From positions 186,001 through 250,000 of the forward strand of contig CACXXO010000001.1 of the NCBI GenBank assembly GCA_902771735.1: a stretch of DNA of 64,000 nt, in the 5' to 3' direction. Below are positions 34,263-43,387 of the stretch, in pieces (positions within the stretch are counted from its first letter, which is position 1; each line of letters begins with the position of its first letter). The DNA is from an uncultured Bacteroidota bacterium (GTDB lineage: Bacteria > Bacteroidota > Bacteroidia > Bacteroidales > P3). The notes under the pieces were generated by a model. That model searched no databases. It had not been told where the DNA came from and worked only from the letters and a program-made list of their open reading frames with translations. Position numbers and translations under genes: made by a program.

Positions 34263-35557
34263 CATGGCATAGATGGTGCCTGCGTCCCTGGTGGCGCAAG
34301 GTGCTAAACATCGTCACAGGCCTTTTCGCCCTTGCAGGCGCCGCCATCATCGGCGCCTGGGGGCTCTATCAACTCGGCGTCACCAACAACGGGGGAGCCG
34401 TGGACAAGAACTACCGTTCTCTGATGGCGGTGTCCGAGATTGAAGATTTGAAAGACGCCGACCTCAGCGCCGAAGAGTTGGACAACGAATGGGCACTGCA
34501 GTATGGCCGAGTGGCGGCACTCGCCCGGTTCTATCCCGTCAATGCCCGCCTCATCCTCGCCGCCTCTCAGCACAGCGACAACCCCAAGATTGTAGAACGC
34601 ATGCTGGCAGCCGCCAATATCTACATCGATGACACCAAAGCCCTCGACCGATTGACCGACGGCATCTGCGAACTGATGAATACCGTACCGCAACAACAGT
34701 CGGGCAACGTCATTCCCTGGATGACAGGACCAGAATGGCCGGCACTGAAAAATGCCATCGTCCGCGACAGCGCCCTCATCCGCGAGGCGGGACGCCTCTC
34801 GGGTGTCGAGCCGCGCCTCATCGTGGGCTGCCTTGTGGGAGAGCAGATACGCCTTTTCAACTCCAAACGCGAGATGTTCAAGAAATACCTCGGACCCGTT
34901 AAGGTGTTGAGCGTGCAAAGCCAGTTCAGCTACGGTGTCAACGGCATCAAGGACTTCACTGCCAAAGCCGTCGAGGAGCACCTCAAAGACCCCACGTCGG
35001 AATACTACATGGGGCCGGCCTATGAGCACCTGCTCGATTTCGAGACCGAGGACCATGTCACCGAGCGTTACAACCGCCTCGTCGACTACCGCAACCACCT
35101 CTACTCCTACCTCTATACCGGCTGCATCCTTCACCAGACCATGCTGCAGTGGCGCCGTGCGGGATACGACATCAGCGACCGTCCCGATGTGCTGTTCACT
35201 CTCTTCAACGTGGGCTTTTCGCAATCGGTCCCCAAACCCAACCCCGTACCGGGCGGCAGCCATATCGAGGTGGGCGACCGCACCTACACCTTCGGCGCCT
35301 TGGGATTCGACTTCTACTACAGCGGCGAGCTGGCCGACGTGTTTCCCTTCGAGCGCGAACGCTTTGTGAGCAAGCAGCGCGAACTGACGGCCGACGAGGT
35401 GGCTCGCATTCAGGACAACATGAGCGACTGCAAGCGTCCCGAACGGGGACTGGAATACAAGAAAGACTCTGCCTCGCAACCTTCTGTGGCCGAACAGCCC
35501 GACCCCTTCGGCATCAACCACGAGACCGTGAAACCGATGGAGCACAAGGCACAATGA
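34241..35557 (+). CDS. Membrane-anchored protein of unknown function
   Basis: This 438-residue protein has one N-terminal membrane segment (about 22-42) after a basic start. The periplasmic part is mostly helical, with SGVEPRLIVGCLVGEQIRLF near residue 190, which recalls the lysozyme-like DUF1402 family; I hold that assignment loosely. A C-terminal segment (YTFGALGFDFYYSGELADVF) is followed by a charged tail. The ATG at 34241 lies inside nhaD (22-bp overlap), implying coupled translation. A cell-wall role is possible, but no catalytic residue can be named. Confidence 0.75.
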   Translation: MVEKLSIAWHRWCLRPWWRKVLNIVTGLFALAGAAIIGAWGLYQLGVTNNGGAVDKNYRSLMAVSEIEDLKDADLSAEELDNEWALQYGRVAALARFYPVNARLILAASQHSDNPKIVERMLAAANIYIDDTKALDRLTDGICELMNTVPQQQSGNVIPWMTGPEWPALKNAIVRDSALIREAGRLSGVEPRLIVGCLVGEQIRLFNSKREMFKKYLGPVKVLSVQSQFSYGVNGIKDFTAKAVEEHLKDPTSEYYMGPAYEHLLDFETEDHVTERYNRLVDYRNHLYSYLYTGCILHQTMLQWRRAGYDISDRPDVLFTLFNVGFSQSVPKPNPVPGGSHIEVGDRTYTFGALGFDFYYSGELADVFPFERERFVSKQRELTADEVARIQDNMSDCKRPERGLEYKKDSASQPSVAEQPDPFGINHETVKPMEHKAQ

Positions 35558-35591
35558 GTTTAGAAAAAAAAAGCATATTCAAAAAAAAACG

Positions 35592-35599
35592 TATATTTG
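35592..35599 (+). promoter_or_regulatory. Promoter -7 box (TATATTTG) of the lipocalin-like lipoprotein
   Basis: TATATTTG in an A-rich setting lies 42 nt before the ATG at 35642. It makes an upstream start at 35597 impossible, since that codon overlaps the box. Confidence 0.7.
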
Positions 35600-35641
35600 C
35601 AAAAAAATAAGACAATAAACACAAACCAAAAACATCACAAA

Positions 35642-36598
35642 ATGAAAACATTACGCAGATTTATGATGGCCTTGTTCGCCATCGCAGCCCTTGGAATGAC
35701 CGTTGCTTGCGAAAAAAGCGACAAAACCGACGACGGCAATGGTGACACCAGTGCCAGCATCGTTGGCACCTGGAGAGTAGTGGGAGCCTCTGACGGCGAC
35801 ATGACCATCCCCGGTATTCAGAACATGAACCTCAGCATGGTCATGAACGAGAACGGCACTGGCGAAGTCGTCAGCGCACAGATGACCCTCGGCTTCAACT
35901 GGGCCCTCAACGGCACCACCCTGACCATCACCACCAACGGCAACGGCAGCCAGGTGCTGAGCTACACCGTCACCAAACTCACCGCCACCCAGTGCGTTAT
36001 CAAAGGCACTGTCGTCCCCGTCGTGAACTACGTTGCCCAGTCGGCTGACGGCATCCGCCTCGACCTCGAGCGCGACCCCGTCAACCCCAACCCCAATCCT
36101 AACCCCAACGACACCATTCCCACTCCCAACCCTAACGACACCATCCCCACTCCCAACCCCGAGACCTTCCCCGCTGCCACCAACTGGGTCTTGAACTACA
36201 CCCAGTCCTTCAACATCGACACCATGGGCACCCAGGTCATCGCCACCATCAACCTGGAGGGCACCCTCAACTTCAACGCCACCGGCAACACCGGTGTCAT
36301 GAACTATGAAGGCGAAGTCACCGGCATGATGGCCGGCATCCCCATCCCCATGACCCTGTTCGAGATGGACCCCACCACTATCAACTTCACCTACACCTTC
36401 GACAGCACCACCAACACCGGCACCATGACGGGTTCGGTCGACGGCGTGGAGGATGAAACCATCCCCTTCTCCTACGATCCCCAGACCGACCGCATCGCCT
36501 TCCCCGTCAGCGCCATGATAGACGATAACGATATTCCTCAGGACATCCCCGAAGGTATCGAAATCCCGACCGTAATCTACTTCACCCGCGCCAACTAA
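35642..36598 (+). CDS. Lipoprotein with two lipocalin-like domains and a repeated linker
   Basis: From the ATG at 35642 (318 residues) there is a lipoprotein signal (FMMALFAIAALGMTVACEKS, Cys at about 24). A first beta domain (SIVGTWRVVGASDGDMTIPG to about residue 140) follows. Next comes a linker made of the nine-residue unit PNPNDTIPT in two copies plus a partial third. A second beta domain (about 185-318, ending VIYFTRAN) closes the protein. The IVGTW opening is typical of lipocalin-like Bacteroidales lipoproteins. Repeat number in the linker could vary between strains. Ligand unknown. It has its own promoter and a strong terminator. Confidence 0.85.
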   Translation: MKTLRRFMMALFAIAALGMTVACEKSDKTDDGNGDTSASIVGTWRVVGASDGDMTIPGIQNMNLSMVMNENGTGEVVSAQMTLGFNWALNGTTLTITTNGNGSQVLSYTVTKLTATQCVIKGTVVPVVNYVAQSADGIRLDLERDPVNPNPNPNPNDTIPTPNPNDTIPTPNPETFPAATNWVLNYTQSFNIDTMGTQVIATINLEGTLNFNATGNTGVMNYEGEVTGMMAGIPIPMTLFEMDPTTINFTYTFDSTTNTGTMTGSVDGVEDETIPFSYDPQTDRIAFPVSAMIDDNDIPQDIPEGIEIPTVIYFTRAN

Positions 36599-36615
36599 TT
36601 TGGTATAGATAGTTG

Positions 36616-36659
36616 AAAACCAAGGCCTCCAGTCATACGATTGGAGGCCTTGGTTTTTT
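36616..36659 (+). terminator. Strong intrinsic terminator after the lipoprotein gene
   Basis: A perfect 16-bp stem (AAAACCAAGGCCTCCA with its complement, loop of 10 nt) ends in a T-run and lies 17 bp after the stop. Confidence 0.92.
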
Positions 36660-36681
36660 GTTGCCACATAATAGGCTGATA

Positions 36682-36766
36682 CTCCGTATCATCTCCCTAC
36701 CAACTCCTACCCAAGTCCCTACCAACTCCTACCATGGTAGGAGTTGGTAGGGTGATGGTAGGGAGA
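36682..36766. repeat. Palindromic intergenic repeat, copy E
   Basis: Perfect 17-bp arms (36717-36733 and 36736-36752) flank a central AT. The left flank ACTCCGTATCATCTCC is shared with copy C, and an additional CCCTACCAACTCCTACC word lies just before the core. It lies between convergent genes, bracketed by two terminators. Confidence 0.88.
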
Positions 36767-36769
36767 AGA

Positions 36770-36799
36770 AAGGGGGATGCACCGAAGTTCATCCCCCTT
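36770..36799 (-). terminator. Terminator-like hairpin after the M16 gene
   Basis: A perfect 10-bp stem (AAGGGGGATG/CATCCCCCTT) with a 10-nt loop lies 22 bp downstream of the leftward stop at 36821, followed on the minus strand by a C/T-rich tail. Confidence 0.65.
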
Positions 36800-36820
36800 G
36801 GGTTGGAATAGAAACTTTTT

Positions 36821-39721
36821 TTAGTCGGCCTGGCCGGCGTCGGGGTTCTCGGGACGGAGGCTGACGGCGACATAATTCTTCAGATTGATATACTTCTTGG
36901 CCAGCTGCTTGAGCTGCTTGGCGGAAAGGGAGCGGACGAGGTCGTCGTAGTGGGCGAGGTAGTCGAGGTCCTCGCCAAGGGCGTAGCTGTCCATGAGAGA
37001 GGAGAGCCAGTAGTAGTTGTTCTGTACGCTGGTGCCGTGGTTGACGATCATCTGTTCCTTGACTTTGGCGAGGGTCTGCTCGTCGGGTCCCTGCTTCTGG
37101 TACTGGCGGAGGATGGAGATGCAGTCCTTCTCAATTTTGGAAATCTTGTCGGGGTCGCAGCCTATGGCGAACTTCCAGCAGACCTGTGCCGTGGGTGTGC
37201 GGTCGCACCAGAGGGAGACGGCGGGGGAGTAGGCGTCGCCGTTCTTCTCGCGGACCTCTTCGAGGAGTGTGATCTCGAGGGCGTTGCTGAGAGCCTGGAA
37301 GGCGATGAGGGTCTGGGGCGAGGCGAGGAGTTTGGGGTCGACGTTCAGCTCGCCATAGAGCTGGAGGATGCCCTGCTTCTCGATGCCCTTGACGGCTTCG
37401 GCGTGGACGACACCCTTGGCGAAAGTGGCGGAGCGGTTGACGAAGTGCTCGTTGCGCTGGGAGCCGTCGGCGGGGAGGTGGTTGAGATAGCGAGCGATGA
37501 GGGCGATGTCGGCGTCGGAGAGGTTGCCCACGAAGAAGAAGACTTGGCCGGAGGCGTCGCGGAAGCGGTCGCGGTAGATGCTGAGGGCGCTGTCGGGGAG
37601 GAGGGTGCTGATCTGCTCCTCGGAGGGGATGACGACCATGCGCTTATCGTTGGGGTAGATGGAGCGGTAGTAGGTCTGAGCGAAAGCCACCTGGGGGTTG
37701 TCGGCCACGAGCTTGATCTGAGAGCGGAGCTGCTCGACGGTGCGGGCGAAGAGATCGGTGTCGGTGCGGGGCGCGGAGTAGTAGAGATTTATGAGCTGGA
37801 GCGCTGTCTCGAGATCGGCGGGAGCGGAGAAGCCGCCGAAGCCCTGGGTGGTCTCGTCGATATAGGGTGAGACGCTGAGGGACTTGCCCTTGAGCTTCTT
37901 GGAGAGCTGGTTGGCGGAGAGGTCGGCGATGCCGGAGGCGCCGATGAGGTCGCCGGTGTTGGCGGCGAGGAAGTAATCGTTGTCGGGATAGAGAGATGAG
38001 CCGCCGAAGGCCTGGCTGCCGAAGACGATCTGGTCGGCCTGGTGGTCGGTCTTCATGACCACGAAGCGGACGCCGTTGGGGCAGGCGTATTCCTGGTAGC
38101 CGATGGCGGTGTTGTCCTTGACGAGGCGGGGAGTGACGGCGGGCACGACATCGGTGAAGAGGGGCTTATCCTGGAAGGTGTCGACCCAGGGATCGGTATG
38201 CACCTTCTTGCTGTCGGCAATGATGCGGCGGACGGTGGCCTCGGAGGGCACGCGGTAGTCGTCGCGCTGGGGGGCGGTGAGATAGAAGACGAAATTGTCG
38301 TCGGTGATCCATGAGGCGATGGTGCTGTTGCACTCGTCGAGGGAGATCTGGGGGATGAACTCCTTGGCATAGCGCCATTCCTGGCGGATGCCGGGGATGA
38401 CCTCGCCCTCGAGGAAGTGGCGCGTGATCTCGTCGGCGAGACTGTTGGACTGGGTTTTGTCGGCCTCCTTGGCGCTGCGGGTGAAGAAAGCGAGGAGCGA
38501 CTCCTTCTGGCGTTCGAGTTCGGAGAGGAGGAAGCCGTGCTGGTCGAGACGGCGCATCTCGGAGAGGAGGAGAGCGGCGGCCTCGTCGATGCGGTTCTCC
38601 TTGGGGGCGCAGTTGAGGGTGAAGTCGTCGGCCTGGCGCACATACTGGGCGATGTAGCCGTTGCGGCGGGCTGAGGCGCCCATGAAGGGCGCCGAGGGCT
38701 TCTCGGCGAGATCGCTGAGACGCTCGTTGACCATGCCGGTGACGAGGGAGGCTATGAGCGACTGGCGGAAGTCGGCCACGGTGCCCACATGGGCCTTGGG
38801 GTGCTTCCAGATGAGCTTCATGCTGGTGGCGGTGGCCTCCTTGTCGGTAGCTATGGCCACGAGCGGCTCGCTGTTGCCCTGGAGGGTGAAGACGGGGCGC
38901 GGCTTGGGATTGACGGCCTTGGGGTGCTGGCTGAAGACGTCGCGCACGCGCTGCTCCATAGCCTTGGCCCCCTTGAGGCCGCCGTACTGGAAATTCTGGA
39001 GGTCGCCGACGACGACGATGGCCTGGAGATCGGGGCGGTACCAGTCGTTGAAGAAGTCGACGATAGCCTGGCGTTTGAAATTCATGATGACCTCCTCCTT
39101 GCCTATGGGTAGGCGGTCGGCGTAGAGGGACCCTTGGAAGACGATGGGGAAGGTCTGTTTGCGGAGGCGGTCGCCGTGGCCGACGCCGCCGCGCCATTCC
39201 TCGTGGATGACGCCGCGCTCGGACTCGATCTCCTGCTGGTCGAAGAGGATATTGCCTGCCCATCCGTCGAGGATCTCGATGCCCATCTTGACCATTTCGG
39301 GGTCGGAGGCGGGGATATCGACGTAGTAGACCGTCTCGTCGAAGGAGGTGTAGGCGTTGATGCCGCGGCCGAACTCGATGCCGTGTTCCTGGAGACGCTT
39401 GATCATGGTGTTGTGGGGGTAGCCCTTGATGCCGTTGAAGGCCATGTGCTCGCAGAAGTGAGCGAGGCCTTGCTGGTCGTCGCGCTCGAGGATAGAGCCT
39501 GCGTTGGAGACGAGGCGGAACTGGATGCGGTCCTCGGGCTTGCGGTTGTCGCGGATGAAATAGGTGAAGCCGTTGTCGAGGTGGCCGACGATGACCTTCT
39601 TGTCGACGGGCACGGGCGCGGCGAGGTCGGAGCGGTGCTCGGTGCTGTTGCTGTTGCCCAGCTGGGCGAATGTGCTGGCGCAAAGGACGAGGGCCAGCAG
39701 GAATAATGCTATTCTTTTCAT
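36821..39721 (-). CDS. M16-family zinc peptidase (pitrilysin/insulinase type)
   Basis: This 966-residue protein has a signal peptide (MKRIALFLLALVLCASTFAQ). It is a two-half M16 peptidase: the inverted zinc motif HFCEH is at 88-92 (His88, Glu91, His92) and the third ligand Glu168 is in EIESERG. The second half (from about 500) lacks the motif, as usual. Paired clamshell domains degrade peptides held inside. Bacteroidales often export such enzymes to the periplasm. Third-position G/C use is very strong in this gene. It lies 108 bp downstream of a lipoprotein gene, in a spacer with C/G runs but no convincing promoter box. Confidence 0.95.
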   Translation of the reverse strand: MKRIALFLLALVLCASTFAQLGNSNSTEHRSDLAAPVPVDKKVIVGHLDNGFTYFIRDNRKPEDRIQFRLVSNAGSILERDDQQGLAHFCEHMAFNGIKGYPHNTMIKRLQEHGIEFGRGINAYTSFDETVYYVDIPASDPEMVKMGIEILDGWAGNILFDQQEIESERGVIHEEWRGGVGHGDRLRKQTFPIVFQGSLYADRLPIGKEEVIMNFKRQAIVDFFNDWYRPDLQAIVVVGDLQNFQYGGLKGAKAMEQRVRDVFSQHPKAVNPKPRPVFTLQGNSEPLVAIATDKEATATSMKLIWKHPKAHVGTVADFRQSLIASLVTGMVNERLSDLAEKPSAPFMGASARRNGYIAQYVRQADDFTLNCAPKENRIDEAAALLLSEMRRLDQHGFLLSELERQKESLLAFFTRSAKEADKTQSNSLADEITRHFLEGEVIPGIRQEWRYAKEFIPQISLDECNSTIASWITDDNFVFYLTAPQRDDYRVPSEATVRRIIADSKKVHTDPWVDTFQDKPLFTDVVPAVTPRLVKDNTAIGYQEYACPNGVRFVVMKTDHQADQIVFGSQAFGGSSLYPDNDYFLAANTGDLIGASGIADLSANQLSKKLKGKSLSVSPYIDETTQGFGGFSAPADLETALQLINLYYSAPRTDTDLFARTVEQLRSQIKLVADNPQVAFAQTYYRSIYPNDKRMVVIPSEEQISTLLPDSALSIYRDRFRDASGQVFFFVGNLSDADIALIARYLNHLPADGSQRNEHFVNRSATFAKGVVHAEAVKGIEKQGILQLYGELNVDPKLLASPQTLIAFQALSNALEITLLEEVREKNGDAYSPAVSLWCDRTPTAQVCWKFAIGCDPDKISKIEKDCISILRQYQKQGPDEQTLAKVKEQMIVNHGTSVQNNYYWLSSLMDSYALGEDLDYLAHYDDLVRSLSAKQLKQLAKKYINLKNYVAVSLRPENPDAGQAD

Positions 39722-39829
39722 TGTTTTTTTTGATAGGCCTCCCCCCTACCCCCCATTGCCGGGGAGCAACGAGGGGCGCGAGGTTATGGCGGATTAAAGA
39801 TTAATGGTTTTTTTTCTGAATTCTAATTT

Positions 39830-40678
39830 CTAATGGTGAGCCTCAAAGGTACACTTGCTGCCGATGGCCATCAGGCCGTGGTTGTGTCGGACGGAGGAGG
39901 CGAAGTTCTCGTTGGCGGCGGCCTTGCTCATCTCCTCCATGCGGCCGTAGCAGCCATCCGCACCGCCGCCGAGGGCGTGGGAGCAGCTGAAGGTGCAGCC
40001 GCGGTGGCCCGGGCGGTGGCGGATCTCTACGCTGCCGAAGCCCGCCGCCTTGGCTTTTTTCCTCAGCCGTTCAAAACCCTCCTGGGCCTTGCAGCCGGGA
40101 GCGACGATGACGGTGTCGAAGTCGACGAGCGTGTGGCTCATCTCCTCCATCTTCTGCGCCGCTGTTTCCAGCTCCTGTTCGGCGGCAGACATGTCGTCGG
40201 CGATATCCGAGATGTCAGCATTCAAGGCGTCGCGGAAACAGTAAATGCTCCAGGCGGCGAAGTGCGCGAGCTCCGCCTCGCGGCCCTTGGTCGGACGAGC
40301 CAGGAGGAGGGAGGTGGCGCTGTCGATGCGGAAGGTGGTGTCGTTGAGGGGCGAGAGGGCGACCTCGCGACCAGCGGCCTTGTCGTCCATGATGAGGTAT
40401 GCGGTCAGCAGATGGCTGTTGAAATTATGCGAGGAGTCGCGGCCGGAGTAGTTCTCGTTGAAGAAGACGGTATCGCTGCCAAAGCGCAGGTAGACAACGC
40501 GCTGGGTGTCGCCCGTTTGGGTCATCAGGGCAGCGTCGTACTCCTTCTCGGCCATCCACTCGTGGACGTCGGCCTCGGACTTGTAATCCGCGTCGAGCCT
40601 ATCGCTGTTGATGCTGAAGCGGCATGCGGTGAGGGCCATTGCCGCAGCGGCGGCAATGCATAATGCTTTGTGTTTCAT
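39830..40678 (-). CDS. Lipoprotein of unknown function with Cys/His-rich end
   Basis: This 282-residue protein has a lipoprotein signal (ALCIAAAAAMALTAC, Cys at 19). The middle is soluble. A helical segment (MSAAEQELETAAQKMEEMSH) follows. Near the C-terminus is an unusual Gly/Cys/His-rich stretch (HRPGHRGCTFSCSHALGGG then GCYGRMEEMSK). No family is recognised. It follows the GntR regulator gene by 15 bp on the same strand, so it belongs to the end of that operon. Confidence 0.72.
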   Translation of the reverse strand: MKHKALCIAAAAAMALTACRFSINSDRLDADYKSEADVHEWMAEKEYDAALMTQTGDTQRVVYLRFGSDTVFFNENYSGRDSSHNFNSHLLTAYLIMDDKAAGREVALSPLNDTTFRIDSATSLLLARPTKGREAELAHFAAWSIYCFRDALNADISDIADDMSAAEQELETAAQKMEEMSHTLVDFDTVIVAPGCKAQEGFERLRKKAKAAGFGSVEIRHRPGHRGCTFSCSHALGGGADGCYGRMEEMSKAAANENFASSVRHNHGLMAIGSKCTFEAHH

Positions 40679-40693
40679 CGTTTTTCGGTTTGT

Positions 40694-41032
40694 TTATTTC
40701 ATCACATCTTCGAAGGTTATGCCGAGCATCTGCATCTTCTGTTTGATGAGTGGCAGTTCCTCCTCGAGGAACTCGCGGCGTTGCTCGGCGAGGATACGTT
40801 TCTTGGCGTCGGGGCTTACGAAATAGCCCACGCCTCGTCGGTTGTAGATGATTTCTTCACTCTGCAGCTGCTCGAAGGTACGCATGACGGTATTGGGGTT
40901 GACGCCCATGTTGACGGCCACATCGCGCACCGACGGCATGCGGTCGTCCTCGGCCGGCTCGCCGCTGAGGATCTGCTCCATGAGCCGGTCGGCTATCTGC
41001 AGATATATCGGTTTTTGTTTTCTGAATTCCAT
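40694..41032 (-). CDS. GntR-family regulator, YtrA type
   Basis: This 112-residue protein consists of a GntR winged helix (QKPIYLQIADRLMEQILSGE; RMPSVRDVAVNMGVNPNTVM; RRGVGYFVSPDAK) followed by only a short helical tail. That is the YtrA subfamily, which lacks a large effector domain and typically represses its own ABC-transporter operon. Here the gene is in the same leftward run as an ABC ATPase and two permeases but near the 3' end. The operon promoter carries a perfect palindrome at the expected repressor position (47286-47307). Confidence 0.93.
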   Translation of the reverse strand: MEFRKQKPIYLQIADRLMEQILSGEPAEDDRMPSVRDVAVNMGVNPNTVMRTFEQLQSEEIIYNRRGVGYFVSPDAKKRILAEQRREFLEEELPLIKQKMQMLGITFEDVMK

Positions 41033-41045
41033 AACATTCCTTTCT

Positions 41046-41774
41046 TTAAATTTTGCCCTTGCAGCGGTTGAACTCGACGATGCGCATCTGGCGGCCCTGC
41101 GGGTCGGGGACGATGCGGACGCCTATGCTGTCGAGCGTCAGGCTGTCGGTGGGCCAGTCGTCATCCAGCCAATGTAGGTTGACCGGTTGGAAGGGTTCCA
41201 CGTCAGGAGCCAGGCGGACGGGCATGTGGTGCTGCTCACGGAGGTTGTTGACGATGGAGATGGCGTTGGAATAGTGGTAATAATAGTTGGTATCGCCATC
41301 TTCGTCAATGTCGATGTAAGGATCCAGCGTGCTGTCGCACTTGAAGCGTTCCGGGGCGTAAATCTCAAGCAGGAGCATCGGCGCATAGGTGGTGTCGGCG
41401 CGCAGGATACCCTGTGCCATGAGGGCATTGAGCAGGGGCGTATAGTCGTCGGGCTGCGTGGTATCGCGGTCAACCAAGGTGTAAACATAGCTGGGCAGGA
41501 AGGTCTGCTTCTGTTGGTCTATCCAGTACATGGTGGTGCTGTCGTCCATATCCTCGGCCAGGCGGTAGGCCAGCTGCGGGATGGTGGAACCGAACACGGA
41601 GGTGTCGGCCACCTCATAGTAACCGAGAACGGGGTTTTTCATCCGATAGTTGGCCACGGAGCAGATGTTGAGCGAATAGCGGTCGGTGTTGACGTCGAGG
41701 TCGACATCGCGGTTGAGGTAGCACCCAGCGAAGAGCACGGAGGCCATGATGGGGAGAAGAGCTGTCTTTTTCAT
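41046..41774 (-). CDS. Lipoprotein of the ABC operon, unknown function
   Basis: This 242-residue protein has a lipoprotein signal (LLPIMASVLFAGC, Cys at 18). The mature part looks globular with many Asp and Tyr residues (DPYIDIDEDGDTNYYYHYSN resembles an acidic calcium-type loop, but no full EF-hand is present). It lies between a permease-like gene and the GntR gene with short gaps (13 bp before the regulator). It could be a periplasmic accessory of the ABC system. No family is recognised. Confidence 0.72.
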   Translation of the reverse strand: MKKTALLPIMASVLFAGCYLNRDVDLDVNTDRYSLNICSVANYRMKNPVLGYYEVADTSVFGSTIPQLAYRLAEDMDDSTTMYWIDQQKQTFLPSYVYTLVDRDTTQPDDYTPLLNALMAQGILRADTTYAPMLLLEIYAPERFKCDSTLDPYIDIDEDGDTNYYYHYSNAISIVNNLREQHHMPVRLAPDVEPFQPVNLHWLDDDWPTDSLTLDSIGVRIVPDPQGRQMRIVEFNRCKGKI

Positions 41775-41808
41775 AACACTTTACTTCTTAATCTTCATAA
41801 CTTCTAAA

Positions 41809-42627
41809 TTAATAGGGCATCTTTTTGAGGCGGCGCCAGGCCATCCAGGTGAAGAGGAGGAAGATGAGGGTGTTGGCGATGGCGGTGATGCCGAATATCT
41901 GGTTGAAGATGCGCTCGGGGGTGGAGAGGTTGAAGAAATCGTAGACCCACTCGACGAAGTCGGGCTTCTGAGCTAGCGCGACGATGACGGGGATGGCGAT
42001 GATGGTGAGGACGAACTCGATGAGGTAGAGCACGAGGAAGGTGTAGAGCACCTTGTGCTTCTTGAAGAGTGTGGCGGCATAGAGGAAGATGGCGGGAGAG
42101 GCGAGGCAGCTGGAGTAGGTGGCGGCGGTGAGGAGCCAGCTGTGGAAGCCGGGGATGGTGTCGTCGTCCATGGGGATACGGGTGAAGAGGGGGAAGCCGC
42201 CGTCGCCCTGCCAAATCCACTCGCGGTAGGCGCCTGCGGGCATGAGGCGCAGGATGATGTCGAGCACGAGGCTACCCAGATATACCACCAAGGGGGCCAC
42301 GATGAAGGTGAAGAGCAGCATGCTGAGGAACTTCTCCAGCTTGGAGGCGGGGAGCATGGCGTAGTAGATGCCCTCGTTGCGGAGATTCATGGTGCGGTAG
42401 AGGCGCGAGGGGAGCATGAGGGCCGCCAGCGAAGAGAAGCCCATGAGCATCACGACGCGGTAGTTGGGATCGATGACGAAGTTCCTATTGCATACCAAGG
42501 CAAGCAGCCAGATGGCGAAAGGCAGGGTGGCGAGCACAATGGCTGTGGTGCCAAACATCGGCCACAGATTGCGGAAGTCTTTGTTGATGACTTTGCAGAA
42601 ACGGTTCCAGTCAAATGTATTGTTCAT
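41809..42627 (-). CDS. ABC-type membrane protein, permease-like (paralogue 1)
   Basis: This 272-residue protein has six hydrophobic segments. It shares with the gene upstream the opening MNNTFDWNRFCKVI (compare MNNSFDIKRFCRLV) and the motif YYAMLPASKLEKFLS (compare YFAMLPATKAEKHAS), so the two are diverged duplicates. Together with the ATPase at 43388 they fit a YtrC/D-like ABC exporter in which two different membrane subunits pair. Substrate unknown; in other bacteria such GntR-controlled exporters respond to cell-wall-active compounds. Confidence 0.8.
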   Translation of the reverse strand: MNNTFDWNRFCKVINKDFRNLWPMFGTTAIVLATLPFAIWLLALVCNRNFVIDPNYRVVMLMGFSSLAALMLPSRLYRTMNLRNEGIYYAMLPASKLEKFLSMLLFTFIVAPLVVYLGSLVLDIILRLMPAGAYREWIWQGDGGFPLFTRIPMDDDTIPGFHSWLLTAATYSSCLASPAIFLYAATLFKKHKVLYTFLVLYLIEFVLTIIAIPVIVALAQKPDFVEWVYDFFNLSTPERIFNQIFGITAIANTLIFLLFTWMAWRRLKKMPY

Positions 42628-42629
42628 TG

Positions 42630-42662
42630 TTGGTTTAAGGTTTAATGTTTAAGGTTTATGGG
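42630..42662. repeat. AT-rich iterated words between the two permease genes
   Basis: The spacer is made of GGTTTAAGGTTTAATGTTT-type units in tandem. It is one of several AT-rich iterated spacers in the window. Confidence 0.6.
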
Positions 42663-42663
42663 T

Positions 42664-43368
42664 TTAATAGGTCATGTGGTCCATGCGCCAGCGGCTGAGC
42701 CAGGCCAGGAAGAGGGTTACGGCAACCTCGACGGCGATCATAAGCCAGTAGGCCTGCGGCTTGCCGTCGAAAAAGAGCGGGGGAGCATACAACATCCCGA
42801 TCATCCATAAGAACATCAGGACCATCATCGCGAGACGGAGGTTGTTTTTGGTCAAGGTGTTGGCCCAAATCATCCCGAACGCGGGACCCAGGAAGGCAAA
42901 CACCGACCCCACAACCATCGGCAGGTCGATGAGTTGGAATGTCTGCGACTGCCAGAAATACTTCGTGTAGCCCGGCAGGTGCACCGCCGTGAGCAGTACG
43001 TCGACCGTCAGGCCGATGGCCGTCAGCACCACCGCCATCAGCACCATCACCGTGGCAATCGAAGCGTGCTTCTCGGCCTTGGTGGCAGGCAGCATGGCGA
43101 AGTAGATGCCGCGTTTCTTGTTGCCCATGTTGGGGTAGACATAGCTGGGAACCATCAGGGCCCACCATGTCACCATGCCAATCATCAACACCAGTCTGTA
43201 GAAGGTGCCATGGGTATAGTCGTTGCCGAGCAACTGCTGGCTCAGCACCATCAGCGGAGAAAAGGTCAGCGCCAGGCTCAGGCCCGAAGTGATGTACTCC
43301 TTGGGGCAACTGCGCACATCGTGCCACACCAGCCGGCAGAAACGCTTTATGTCGAACGAATTGTTCAT
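42664..43368 (-). CDS. ABC-type membrane protein, permease-like (paralogue 2)
   Basis: This 234-residue protein has six hydrophobic segments and is related to the downstream gene (see paralogue 1: same start motif and same MLPA-x-K-x-EK motif in the loop after helix 2). It lacks part of the extra loop present in paralogue 1. The gene lies 19 bp downstream of the ABC ATPase. Probable role: half of the membrane channel of an exporter. Confidence 0.8.
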   Translation of the reverse strand: MNNSFDIKRFCRLVWHDVRSCPKEYITSGLSLALTFSPLMVLSQQLLGNDYTHGTFYRLVLMIGMVTWWALMVPSYVYPNMGNKKRGIYFAMLPATKAEKHASIATVMVLMAVVLTAIGLTVDVLLTAVHLPGYTKYFWQSQTFQLIDLPMVVGSVFAFLGPAFGMIWANTLTKNNLRLAMMVLMFLWMIGMLYAPPLFFDGKPQAYWLMIAVEVAVTLFLAWLSRWRMDHMTY

Positions 43369-43387
43369 CAGTACTGTTTTTATTATA

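Noticed and set aside
38166-39683. A 505-codon Arg/Pro/His-rich frame overlapping the M16 peptidase
   Set aside because: Out-of-frame reading of a strongly GC3-biased gene; the M16 frame has the zinc motif and signal peptide.
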